DNA from: Mactra quadrangularis
Lineage: Eukaryota; Mollusca; Bivalvia; Venerida; Mactridae
Assembly (NCBI GenBank): GCA_025267735.1
Contig: CM046294.1
Location: forward strand, 2,886,001-2,950,000
DNA: 64,000 nucleotides
Direction of reading: 5' to 3'
Positions 12,514 to 23,360 of the stretch are shown here, piece after piece. The notes below the pieces were generated by a model. It worked only from the letters and a program-made list of their open reading frames with translations. It ran no database searches and was not told the origin of the DNA. The stretch's first letter is position 1, and every line of letters starts with the position of its first letter. The translations under genes were made by a program, and so were the position numbers.

Positions 12514-12744
12514 CAAATCCATCGGGAATTGATTGGACGACACCCGCCAATAGTATGCCTGCGAACTTATGATTTATTGGAAAAATTAGGGTTTCCTAAG
12601 GACATCAGGGCATACAAAGGAAATGTTAACATTTTGAATAAACAATATCGATTGCTCGGAGGGACTTTTTACAGAACAGGACATTACACCGGAGCAATGA
12701 AAACAGGCAAACATGGTTGGGTGTTTTATGATGGCTTGAAATAG
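12514..12744 (+). CDS. Short ORF in centre of element 1, possible peptidase-fold remnant
   Basis: An open frame after a TGA at 12511 encodes about 76 residues ending in a TAG. The most structured part is YRLLGGTFYRTGHYTGAMK followed by TGKHGWVFYDGLK-stop. The arrangement 'GHY...(10 residues)...W..YDGL' resembles the catalytic-His region at the C terminus of ubiquitin-peptidase-like (C19/Ulp) folds, which some DNA transposons carry. The match is short and the upstream Cys box is not visible. It sits between the arrays, where a transposon's cargo would be. It could be a terminal exon or a relic. Confidence 0.4.
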   Translation, partial: QIHRELIGRHPPIVCLRTYDLLEKLGFPKDIRAYKGNVNILNKQYRLLGGTFYRTGHYTGAMKTGKHGWVFYDGLK

Positions 12745-13298
12745 AAGCTGACTAAATACAGTGACAACCTGGCAGCAAATTATGTGCCAACTCATTTGAT
12801 GTTTGTCATTTGTGAATAGCATTATGATATGGCATAGCAGATTACAATTCATGATTACCTGGCTGCCATATATATGTCAACTCAATGGATGCTCGCCATA
12901 ATGACAATAGTGTTATTTTAATATGTAGCATTGTTTTGAACTTTGCTTGGCTACAAAGTATAGGTCCATTAATTTGATTCCCCTCATTTGCTAATACATT
13001 GTAATGTTGTTATATGCTGTACTTTGCCTGGCTGCCATTATTCATGTCTCATAAATAGGTTTTGAAACCAGTCAAGGTCCTAGTCACAATGAACATGCAA
13101 TTTGGTTAAGTGCAATATTTCTGGATCTAGCGTCCATGATACAGTGGTATAGACCACAAAAAGTTTGTCCGTCCAATTACCCATTATGGTCTGTGCCTAG
13201 ACTCTGATGTACGTACATAATTGTTTATCTAACTTTCTTGTACTTTTTGCCTTGTGTTTTACCAGTTGCTCAGGTAGAGATCAATTTTTTATTAAAAT
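12745..13298. other. Element 1 centre, left part
   Basis: Unique-looking sequence with loosely repeated 'CTGGCTGCCAT...ATGTCAACTCA' phrases (12770, 12860, 13030), which may be a diverged roughly 80-90-bp tandem. No ORF of note. Confidence 0.4.
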
Positions 13299-13307
13299 GA
13301 TATTAAT

Positions 13308-13451
13308 AGGGTGACGTATCTGCGCCGAAATCTAAAAAATCGAATCGGCAGCTGGAGTGTGAAGTTGGCTGCCAGTTGCCAGTTGCCGATTCAATACACC
13401 CGAGCAGGACGTTTATCGTAGAACATGTGCATAGGGCGACGTATCTGCGCC
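13308..13451 (-). repeat. Isolated 126-bp monomer flanked by 9-bp direct repeat GATATTAAT
   Basis: One array monomer plus about 18 bases of the next (144 bp) in the right-arm orientation. It is bounded by GATATTAAT at 13299-13307 and again at 13452-13460. Both edges carry the same AGGGYGACGTATCTGCGCC sequence in direct orientation, so the piece has no inverted tips. It looks like a monomer inserted with its own 9-bp target duplication. Confidence 0.75.
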
Positions 13452-13460
13452 GATATTAAT

Positions 13461-14150
13461 TTAAAAACCTGTTTTGATTTATGTGTCAGTGCTGCCCTTG
13501 TACAATGAGGAACATGTGCTCCTTCGGCTACTTACGTAAGACTTGCAGTTTAGCTTGTTTCTCTGTATTGAGAGATTATTCGAAAGTGATGAAAATCTTT
13601 CGATCCAAGTATTCCAGACTCTGACCATTAGACCATGAGAATGCCTATATACTGGGTAAAATATCAGAAATAAATCCTGTATGAGTAATTGCCTATCCCT
13701 AAATATTTATATGAAAACCTTTATCGGAGTGCCTGCACATTAGGCGTTGTATCATTCAAGCATTCATCAAGAAACGATGCTTCTTAACGTTCACAATAGC
13801 GTCTGCACATTGGACCTGGTATTAGTACTGTATTCCAGTGAATATGAAGCTATATTCCAATTGTCCAACGGATTGTCCAGAATACCGAGCTCCTATACAA
13901 TAAGAAAGTATTGACGCAGTATTTCAACAGTACAACGTATAGGCAGTCATTTGACTGATGCCAAACAAAATATCTTACAGAGACGATATTTCGTATCGTT
14001 CTGCAGAAGATCTGCACATATCGCTTAGGATCAGCGCTGAAATGTAGCAGAGATCGAATCTGAAGCTAGCTGCCACTCGCCAATTCAAAACACACGTCCG
14101 GGATGCACAACACAGTGCCTGTGCGTGGTATCCGATCAGAATTCTAAACA
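13461..14150. other. Element 1 centre, right part
   Basis: Non-repetitive sequence without a recognisable ORF. Towards 14080-14110 fragments of the array (CCAATTCAAAACACACG, GCACAACACAGTGCCTGTGC) appear, consistent with decayed array units at the inner edge of the right arm. Confidence 0.45.
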
Positions 14151-14154
14151 AATC

Positions 14155-14800
14155 GAATCGGAGTGGGGTATGAATCTGCGCCGAAATCTAAAAAAATCGA
14201 ATTGGCAGCTGAGGCGTGAAGTTGGCTGCCAGTTGCCAGTTGCCGATTCAAAACACACGCGCGGAACGTTCGTCGCAGTACCTGTGCATAGGGCGACGTA
14301 TCTGCGCCGAAATCTAAAAAAAATGAATTGGCAGCTGAGGCGTGAAGTTGGCTGCCAGTTGCCAGTTGCTGATTCAAAACACCCGAGTAGGACGTTCATC
14401 GTAGTACATGTGCATAGGGCGACGTATCTGCGCCGAAATCTAAAAAAATCGAATTGGCAGCTGAGGCGTGAAGTTGGCTGCCAGTTGCCAGTTGCCGATT
14501 CAAAACACTCTCGTTGATCGTTCGTCGCAGTACTTGTGCATAAGGCGACGTATTTGCGCCGAAATTTAAAAAAATCGAATTGGCAGCTGAGGCGTGAAGT
14601 TGGCTGCCAGTTGCCAGTTGCCGATTCAAAACACACGAGCAGGACGTTCGTCGTAGTACATGTGCATAGGGTGACGTATCTGCGCCGAAATCTAAAAAAA
14701 TCGAATCGGCAGCTGGAATGTGAAGTTGGCTGCCAGTTGCCAGTTGCCGATTCAATACACCCGCGCGGAACGTTCGTCGCAGTGCCTGTACATAGTGCTT
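14155..14800 (-). repeat. Right subterminal array, 126-bp units, ~5 copies
   Basis: Reverse complement of the left array, with units at about 126-bp spacing. It ends at the outer GTTAGCAAGCACTATGTACA segment shared with the left terminus. The same two variant classes (CGTTCCGCGCGGG, CGTCCTGCTCGGG) occur. Long ORFs on both strands here are array by-products. Confidence 0.93.
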
Positions 14801-14912
14801 GCTAACAAAAACAATTGAATCGGCAGCTGGGTGTGAAGTTGGCTGCCAGTTGCCAGTTGCCGATTGAATTGGCAACTGGCAACTGGCAACTGGCAGCTAA
14901 CTTCACGCACCT

Positions 14913-14921
14913 AAACAAAAC
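14913..14921 (+). repeat. 9-bp target site duplication, right (AAACAAAAC)
   Basis: Exact match to 9661-9669, immediately outside the right terminal repeat, which ends CTTCACGCACCT. Confidence 0.9.
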
Positions 14922-15234
14922 ATTACCTTTAAACTAAATGACCCTTTATGATATTGTTTATTGTATGTAATGATAGGAACCAAGAATATACTTACCAAAA
15001 TAATCTTTTGTTTAAAATAGCCACTGACAACTGTTCTTTCTAATCGATTCAATCATTGTCAGAATGTACGTTGAACCCAATTTATCGGTGCAGCTTAAAT
15101 GAAACTAGATGTTACCTTTCAGTTTCACATACCTTGCAATGCAAGATGAGTAATTACCGGCAGTGTCATCGTTGTTTATTCTCAATAAAGTGAATTTGTA
15201 TTATAATTGCTGTAAAACAAGTATTTAACAATTA

Positions 15235-15865
15235 AAACTCCATTTCGCCAATGTCTAGTCCATTCCGTCCAAAATTCTCCATTCCGTGCTCAATTTGTTG
15301 ACGAAATGGAGATTGTTTGTCCGCCATCTTGTTGTGACTATACTGTGACGCGGAAAATCGTCTATAATGGTATAAATGTAGTTTTTATTTACTTTTATCT
15401 AATTCAATCGCTAACGAAATGGATTCAAATAAAGATATATTCATTTCGTGGTTCATATTTGCCAAGACTTATGCAGGTATATAGATTTATAAAAAAAATA
15501 CAATTATAATAATCTAGATGTTTGTTATGTAAAACAATTACAATTTGAAATAATGGATTATGACAAAATTTGTGATGGACGCCATGGAGATTCCCTCTAA
15601 TGTATTCATTTATTATAATATTTTTTGACTATACAGAGTTAGGCGGTTCATTATAAAAACTGACGCAACACATCAGTGCGCTTACACAAGTGGGCGGAGT
15701 TACGTTTAGTTAAGCGAATGAAACATAGTATCTACGTCATGTGATAACATGCGAATCAATCCACGCTAATTATAATTGAATGATCATGTTTCATAATAAA
15801 TATGCGAAATGGATATTTATTATTAAAAATTAATTTTAATTAATCAAAATATGATTATTCTTTAT
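15235..15865 (+). repeat. Dispersed repeat, copy 2
   Basis: Same landmarks as 3818-4445: CCATTTCG motifs, a GACAAAATTTGTGATGGACG segment, AGAGTTAGGCGGTTC, AAGTGGGCGGAGTTACG, ATCTACGTCATGTGATAAC. About 600 bp, same orientation. The intervening LINE and element 1 were not part of the shared unit. Confidence 0.6.
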
Positions 15866-15904
15866 TCTTCATGACTAAGGTATTTAATTTGTGGCTTTTT
15901 ATAA

Positions 15905-16275
15905 TCACTCAATTCGCGAAAAGCCACGCATATTCTGCGCATTATCACTGAGATGCGAATGATTCGCGCATAGACTACGCATAATGTGCGTATGAGTCGT
16001 GTCCTTTCAACGCCGTTCCGCGTATATAAACGAATGCGGGCTTTAGGACATTTTCACGCACGGTCGCTGATGTTCCATGCATGAGTCGCAAATAATCCGT
16101 GTAAGAACTACGCAAACTCGAAGATAAATTTTGAACTGATCAAAATTGGAATCGCGCATAGCGCTGAAACCACACAGTTCCACTCACTACTACGAATGCT
16201 CCACGTCGGAAACGCCGATGAAACGCGAATATCACGGATGACTCACTTTTTCCTATGCGACCGGCCCTAAAGTAT
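15905..16275. repeat. CpG-rich MITE-like segment
   Basis: Abrupt rise in CG content with many ACGCA/TGCGA motifs (CGCATATTCTGCGCATTATC, GATTCGCGCATAGACTACGC), ending CCTATGCGACCGGCCCTAAAG. It is similar in style to the CpG-rich element at 45286-45881. Clear inverted ends were not established. Confidence 0.45.
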
Positions 16276-16684
16276 GATCATTTTCGTAAAAAGGTTACGA
16301 GTTCTTAAAATTTGAGATTAATTTCGTCTTTCTTGTCTTGGGAGGAAAAGAAAAAGGGCTCTCCACTTTACATTAAAAGTTGCGAATATTCGAATATCTA
16401 CAGAAATACACTTTCTCTAAACATATTGTCTGCCATATTATTATTTCAAAAGCATAACTTTACATATAATACTTGTTCTAAACTGGAAACGGGGTAAATG
16501 TCCGCCCTTCAAAAATGGGGGGGGGGCAAAATCCTTCCTTTTCGAAAACCACGAATGTCCTTGTTTGCCTCGACATAAATGGGGAAATGGTCGGGTGGGT
16601 ATAAGCAGGTTCTCGTATATTACATGTTTTGAAAAAAAAATATCTTCTTCATTCAGTTTATTTATTAGAAAATCTATTGTAATA

Positions 16685-17374
16685 AGGGCTGCGGATCGTT
16701 GAGCATATAGCGATCCAATCCGAACCACGATCCATGTGATGCGATTCACAAATCGATTCGTAAACCACAAACCACTTTTTAATGAAGAAATATAATAATT
16801 CATGTAATAAAAAAGTTAGTGAAGAACTGCAAGAGTTTTTACAACAAGGAAAATAATGTTCCCCAAACATGGCTTATAACCAGACGTTTTTTTTGTCTTG
16901 TTTTTTTACGTTGCATTCAACACATATTTAGGTCATACATACGACGGCCAGCTCTACTACTATAGGTTTCCTGGACACTTGTTTCTATCGCCAGTAATAA
17001 CTTACCCTACCACGAGGCCGACAACTCATGTATAGGGTATGACCTGCCGCGACCGGAATTCGAACCCGCGATCTTCGCGGATCGAAGTCAGACATGCTAA
17101 CCACTACGCCACAGACGTTTTGTGGCCATTTTCATTGATAACTTTTTTTAATGTGAATAAATCGAATTTTGACACGATGTTGTTCGGTCTCTACAATAAT
17201 TTAAATTTACATTTGAAGCGCGACTTGTTTTCAGTTGTTAATAAGCTGAAAATGTTCTTCAGTTTTTTTTCCAAAAAAAAGATCGCGATCCGACGATTTC
17301 GGACGTGACGAATACTCGATTTTCTGGTCTGGATCGCGAGTATCCAAGAACTCGGATACTCGCCGCAGCCCTAA
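16685..17374. mobile_element. hAT-like MITE with nested SINE
   Basis: Outer ends read AGGGCTGCGGATCG (left) and, as reverse complement of the right end, AGGGCTGCGGCGAGTATCC. Internal sequence is rich in GATCG/GCGATCC phrases. TIRs starting with AGGGCTG are common among hAT-type MITEs. A SINE (about 16895-17125) sits inside. No clean 8-bp duplication was confirmed. Confidence 0.45.
16895..17125 (-). mobile_element. tRNA-derived SINE, diverged family-A copy
   Basis: On the minus strand the head gives a tRNA-like block with CGGGTTCGAATTCCGG as B box and GGCGTAGTGGTTAGCATGTC as A box. Next comes the shared body (GGTAGGGTAAGTTATTACTG) and a tail towards 16895 (AATGTGTTGAATGCAACG). Not a functional tRNA gene: the tRNA fold is incomplete and the body is attached. 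Confidence 0.6.
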
Positions 17375-18259
17375 AAGTGTTACTCAATGAAATGTAAAGT
17401 TTTTATTGAAAAAGAGTGTAAATGGCATTGTTTGCCATTTTCGTTCCGCCCAGACGTTGCCATGATAAGTGGAAACGGACCCAACTTGCTATGTCTGCAA
17501 GAAAATCACATAGGGGATTATTTTAACAAGTTGCGTATCTTATCGTGAAATGCACTCTCACGCTAAGGCGAAAAATGGCTTCACATGCCACAACCAGTTA
17601 ATGTTATTTTCTAAAGTGTAATGTAAGAAATTATGAACAAATCAAAAGGATTACTATTGACGGCCATTTCTATTTTGACTAAACGATTAATGTGAATTTT
17701 ACAAATCAACTGTAACTGTAAGCAAAGGAGTTCTTTATAACTGTCATATTACTTCGTTCACAATATGCTTGCAAACTTGAAAGCTTAATTTTTATTATCG
17801 TCAGATTTCTTTTAATCTAAGTACAGCTGTAGATCTACGTATAAGTTTTTATAAGTACATTAAGCAGTGCATTCTTATCCAGATATGCGATGTTGATTTT
17901 GAATGAAGGGAAATTGAATTCCTTCCCCATTGTAGAATTCTTCCATTAACAAAATTTGGGATATAATTCCACCCAAAGGAATAGGAAGAGCATAACTATA
18001 AAATGTTTTTTGAGGAAACGAGAAAAACTGTGTATAATTTTCAGATGACTATTTTTGCTAAAACCTGACATATTTAAAAAAAATTGTTCCGACAGTAAAC
18101 ATTCCATGAGTTACTTATATATCCAATATTGTGTAAATGTTCAAAATCAGAAAACTAGCAAAAACTTAAAACAACCTTTGAAGACGGATGTTTTAGTTCA
18201 TACAATGTACTTTTTTTATCAAACTCCTCACAGTGATTACGTCACGCTTTGCTACTTTT

Positions 18260-19935
18260 TGATTTATTATCCCCCGCAGATGGAATCGGGAGGGGGTATA
18301 GTTTTGGAATTGTCCGTCCGTCCGTCCGTCCGTCAGTCCGTCCGTCCTCCCGTCCGTCGGTCAGTCCGTCCGTCGGAATTTCGTTTCCGGAGTAGTTCTC
18401 TGCACCTACTGGCTGGAATTCAACGAAACTTTATGGGAATCTTCAACATCAAGAGGAGATGCGCATGTGGTCAGCTTTTTTCGGGTCAGACCCTTTAACT
18501 CAGAGTTATGGCCCTTGATAAGTTATGTTGTATGCATATGGAGTAAAAATCGTTTACGTGCTACTTCTATGCAACTACTGGCTGGAATTCAACGAAACGT
18601 TATTAGAACCTTCGAAAAAACCAAGAGGAGATGCTAATATCGTCAGCTTGTTCCGGTCAGACACTATAACTTAGAGTTATTGCCCTTGATTAGTTACGCA
18701 GTATGCATATAGAGTAAAAATCGTTTCCGCGCTACTTCTCTGCAACTACTGGCTGGAATTCAACGAAACTTTATGGGAATCTTCAATACCAAGAGGAGAT
18801 GCGCATATCGTCAGCTTTTTTTTCGGGTCAGACCCTTTAACTCAGAGTTATGGCCATTGATTTGTTATGTAGTATGCATATATAGTAAAAGTTGTTTCGG
18901 CACTACTTCTCTGCAACTAATGGCTGGAATTCAACGAAACTTTATGGGAACCTTCAATACCAAAAAGAGATGCACATGTTGTCAGCTTGTTCTTATCAGA
19001 CACCTAAACTCAGAGTTATGACCCTTGATAAGTAATGCAGTATGCATATGGAGTAAAATCGTTTCCGCGCTACTTCTCTGCAACTACCGGCTGGAATTTA
19101 ACCAAACTTTATGGGAACCTTCAATATCAAGAGGAGATGCGCATATCGTCAGCTTGTTATGGTCAGACCCTTTAACCCAGAGTTATGGCCCTTGATTAGT
19201 TATGTAGTGTGCATATAGAGTAAAAGTCGTTTCTGCACTACTTCTCTGCAACTTCTGGCTGGAATTCAACGAAACTTTATGGGAACCTTAAAAAAACAAG
19301 AGGAGATGCTCATATCGTCAGCTTGTTCCGGTCAGACACTTTAACTCAGAGTTATGGCCCTTGATTAGTTAAGCAGTATGCATATAGAGTAAAAATCGTT
19401 TCCGCGCTACTTCTCTGCAACTACTGGCAGGAATTCAACCAAACTTTGTGGGAATTTTCAATTCCAAGATTCGTCTGCTTGTTCCGGTCAGACACTTTAA
19501 CTCAGAGTTATGGTCCTTGATTAGTTATGTAGTATGCATGTAGAGGGAAAAAATCTGCGCTATTTCTCTGCAACAATGACTGGAATTCAACGAAACTTTA
19601 TTGGAATCATCAATATCTAGAGGAGACGCGCATATCGTTGCCTTGGTCTGGTCAAACCTTTCAGCTCAGAGTTATTGCCCTTGATTAATTGTGCAGTGTT
19701 CATACAGAGAAATATTGCTATTTCTTTGCAACAGCTGGATTGATTTCAACAAGATTTTATGGAAATCATCAATACAGAAAAGAAATTTTCATCTTATTGG
19801 CATGTCCTGATAAATTTTATTAACATGGAGTTATGTATGTTCCCTATTATGGTTTTATGGTTTTTTGTATTTATCAATAAAGCCTTATGTCTCCAGTTGT
19901 TGTGTTATTAAAAAAAGTACTCGGCGGGGGATATA
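18260..19935 (+). repeat. ~170-bp tandem array element with (GTCC)n head
   Basis: About nine units starting GGCTGGAATTCAACGAAACT at 18411, 18580, 18751, 18922, 19089, 19257, 19426 and about 19575, with later units shorter and decayed. Each carries CAGAGTTATGGCCCTTGAT and AGTATGCATATAGAGTAAAA. The array is preceded by a pure GTCCGTCC tract (18313-18365). It is bounded by TTATCCCCCGCAGATGG on the left and GCGGGGGATATAA on the right, inverted relative to each other. Probably one mobile element with an internal satellite. Confidence 0.8.
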
Positions 19936-19964
19936 AATTCAACGAATTTGTTTGTTAAAGTATT

Positions 19965-20130
19965 TAGTTGTTGGATTTAACGCCATATCAACACATTTTA
20001 GGTCATTTCGTCCAGCGCACCTAACCTAGCTTTCCTGGACCTTTGTCTATAACCAGTACTCACCTACCCTTCCACAAGGCCGGAAACTTCTCCATATTAT
20101 CTAATAAATGGAGAAAAATTGACATTAGTA
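19965..20130 (-). mobile_element. tRNA-derived SINE family A, tail fragment
   Basis: Contains ACGCCATATCAACACATTTT, GTCCAGCGCACCTAACCTAG, GGCCGGAAACTTCTCCATAT and AATGGAGAAAAATTGACATT, the body and tail of family A. The tRNA head is missing because element 3 begins directly after GACATTAGTA, so element 3 may have inserted into the SINE. Confidence 0.6.
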
Positions 20131-20309
20131 GGCATTGAGTGATGTTTCGTTTTTAGTCCGTAAATTTTGAAACATGACTCATTGCCTTAACGATCGCATA
20201 TTTGTGTATTAGATTAGATTATTCGCACCGAATGGCCGGGGAGTTCCGAATGTATCGTTATGTATCGTTCTGTAACGTTCGCGGTAACTGAACACGCTAC
20301 TGATTTCAT

Positions 20310-21250
20310 TATTCGTAACTTTTTTGAGAATGGAATTGTCATAGTTTTTAACTAATATGTTATTTATTAGGATCCATTCATGAATAAAAATGTAAAGGTG
20401 GGTCCATTTCTGACAAAGAATAGACGCGCAAAATTTTCGAAGATTACATCCAACTTACATCATTCGCAGAATTCGGTTAAATGATCAGATTTTTTTTAAC
20501 TAAAATATATTCAAAAACTATATTACATTGGCTTTAAAATGATGTCCTGTTTATAAAAATCTATTGAGAAATAAAAAGTTGAGGGGTGGGTCCATGCAAC
20601 TTTCACGATTTTTTGGGAGTAAAATATCGGTGGGCTATAATACATAAAGTCTAAAGTTGAAAGTTCACGCGCGCTGGAGTTTTGTTCAAATGCATGCTTG
20701 TAAATTACTACTCCGATTCAGTTCAATTTAGTGTTTTTGAAAATAGCATTGTCATAGCTTTCAACTGACATATTATCCATGAATATCAATCCGTGAATAA
20801 AACATTTAAAGGTGGTCCATTTCCTATAAAATATACTAAAAAAATATAAACGCGCAAGAAACATCGAAGAATATATCAAATTTGAACGTTAATAGAATTC
20901 GCTTTGATAATCCAATTTTGAAAAGTAGAACATATGCTAAAACAACATTAAATTGGCTTTAAAATGATATTCGGTTTATAAAAATATAGTGATAAATAAA
21001 AAAAGTTAAGGGGTGGGTCCATGCAACCTTTGCGATTTATTGGGAGTAAAATATCGATGGGCTATAGTACATAGAAAATCTATAGTTGAAAGTTCACGCG
21101 CGCTGGACAGAGTTGTGTCCAAATGCATGCTTATAAATTACTACTTATCCGATTTAATTCATCTTAGTCTTTTTGAAAATGGCATTGTCATAGCTTTCAA
21201 CTGATATATTATTTATGAATATCCATTCAAAAATAAAAAAGTTAAAGGTG
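20310..21250 (+). repeat. ~425-bp tandem repeat, 2+ copies
   Basis: ATTGTCATAG...AAAGGTGGGTCCATTT marks recur near 20334, 20750 and 21184. Between them lie TACATTGGCTTTAAAATGAT, AAGTTRAGGGGTGGGTCCAT and AAGTTCACGCGCGCTGGA. The period is about 416-434 bases. A separate partial copy is at about 22405-22810 (again GGCTTTAAAATGATG, GGGGTGGGTCCATG). Confidence 0.75.
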
Positions 21251-22400
21251 GGTCCATTTGCTCCAACTAAACATACATGTGCAACTTTTAGGCCCATACA
21301 TAATCCCAAGTCGATATCCGATTTTCAATAGAAAAGTATAAGGGGAAATTTGAAATTTGGGAAACTTTGAACGGTCAAAACTCTTTTATTTTTTAAGATA
21401 TCAATTTTGTGCAAATGATGCAAAAAAGTTTAAACTGTCTTCTTTCATTTGATTGTTCTTGATTTTTTGTAAAATTGTTAAGTTTTGGTCCCATTAAAGG
21501 TTTTATTTGATTACTCACGTTACTGTAAACAAAGAAGGGAAATAAATACCCATACTGATATAAGTTGAAAAATAAAGTATTTCTGGTTCTTTGATCAAAT
21601 TTGTGCAAATGACATGAAAAGGTCGTATGTTTCTAGTTTTCGGAGCACTTTTTAAATTTAAAATAACTTAACGAAGTTTTGGTCCCATTTGCATTTTTTC
21701 CAACAGTTTTGCATTTTTAAAGTATTTTTTTCTTAAATTTATAGTGTGCGCTATCGGATTTATGGACCCCCGGTGTGATTGTATAACACTGCGCATAGCA
21801 AGGCACAGCGGGTACACTTTTATGACAGCATTACCTTCTTGTCTCTGTTTTATTGATAACTATTTGTATATATACATGTAGTTGTATCTGTCAAATGATT
21901 TTGTAATATTTTTTCTGAAATAATTATATTGAAAGTGTTAAGATTCTAGGCAGGTTAGAAAATACATTAATGTAATTTATCTATTCATTAATAAAGTTAT
22001 TGTTCGGGAAGATTGACTCGAAAAGCATGTCCTAATAAACGGATGGAAAATTAATAAATTCAAACAGTAGATGAGTAATAATTATCATTTCTAACATAAT
22101 TTGACCATCGAAAAGTTATTTCAATCATCATTTTTGTTTTATCTGACTGTATTGTATACAAAATGACACCTTAAAAGTTGTGAAACATTTATCTGTTAAT
22201 TTACTCTTGTTGCACAATGGACAATATAAAACATTTGTCTACAACGGATTTAATTAATCCCCTGATATGACTTGAAATCGTGACCTATATGATCGTTATC
22301 TAATCTCATCGATCACAACATGGGGTCACGACTTGTAGATTATATCATCGCAAAACAGACGTATCTACGATCAGAGCTATATGGCTGTATCATAAAGCGA
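21250..22400. other. Intron 12 filler within element 3
   Basis: AT-rich sequence with no recognisable gene. A GGTCCCATT phrase recurs (21486, 21682), hinting at decayed copies of the neighbouring tandem repeat. Near 22255-22400 there is a quasi-palindromic ATCATATAG / CTATATGAT-rich stretch. Confidence 0.4.
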
Positions 22401-22945
22401 AAATCTTGATGGGTCTAAAAGTTGGGTATGAATACGCGCAAAAATTATCAAAGAAAACACATTAGTTTGAACGTTTGTACAAATCGTTTAAATGATCTGA
22501 TTTTAAAAAGAAAAAAAAAACACAAAAACTACACATCATTGGCTTTAAAATGATGTAAAGTTTATAAAAATATTTCAAGAAATAAATAGGTTAAGGGGTG
22601 GGTCCATGGAATCTCTGATATTTTTGGGGGTAAATTATCGATGAAAATGAGTCATATTCAACCTAATTTAATATACATTTTTTATCGTCAGTTTTTTATT
22701 TTGTTTATTTTTCTATAAAGCCTATTATCTTAGCTTTCCAACAGTACCTTCATATAAAAAATATATTCATTATTAAGAAAGTTAAGGGTTGGGTCCATGT
22801 AATCGTTCCATTTTCTATAAAAAACATAGGCCGGTCCGGGGAATACACCTGTCCGGTATATATATTCAGGCGCATGCGTGAATCGTCGCATATTCTACAC
22901 GTGCGATTTCATTGGTTGAACGTCTTAATACTATAGTTTCTATTG

Positions 22946-23360
22946 GTCCGCTGTTAAACATAGGGTTTAACTGTGTTAAACATATAGTTTAAGTAATTAA
23001 TGTGCAAACGGCACTTAAAACCATAGTTTAAAGTCTTAATCTATGGGTTTAACAGAAAACAACGAAACGAAGTCTTAATCTATGGGATTAACAGTTAAAC
23101 CTATAGTTTAAGACCTTAATCTATACGTTTAAGAGATAAAAAGTTTAATCTATAGGATTAAGCGTCTTAAACATAGGGTTTAACTGTTAAACATAGGGTT
23201 TAACTGTTAAACGTATAGTTTAAGGTCTTAATCTACAGTTTCAATTTTGAAAAGTTGAAACTATAGGATTAAGACTCTTAAACCCTATGTTTAAGTCTGT
23301 TAAACTATGGGATTAACAGTTAAACCTATAGTTTAAGTAATAATTGTGCAAACGGCATGC
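22946..23360 (-). repeat. CTATAGTTTAAC-type repeat block, inverted right copy
   Basis: Same alternating motif as 2648-3112 (AAACATAGGGTTTAACTG, CTATAGTTTAAG), read on the opposite strand. It ends outward at GTGCAAACGGCATGCC, the reverse complement of the left block's outer edge. The two blocks lie about 20 kb apart inside one intron. Confidence 0.7.

Larger units (their letters stand above)
9670..14912. mobile_element. TIR transposon 'element 1' with subterminal 126-bp arrays
   Basis: 5243 bp bounded by exact 9-bp direct repeats (AAACAAAAC). Both ends read inwards AGGTGCGTGAAGTTAG and then CTGCCAGTTGCCAGTTGCCA. The inverted identity continues for about 250 bp through the GTTAGCAAGCACTATGTACA segment, with small indels. 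Tandem arrays of 126-bp units then point towards the centre from both sides: about 20 units on the left, 5 on the right. The centre (about 12490-14150) holds a short ORF but no recognisable transposase. A 9-bp duplication is typical of Mutator-like elements; superfamily membership is inferred only from that. Probably non-autonomous. Inserted in intron 12 of the nrf-6-like gene. Confidence 0.88.

Noticed and set aside
9680..14900. CRISPR array
   Set aside because: Repeats are contiguous 126-bp units without unique spacers, and the sequence is eukaryotic.
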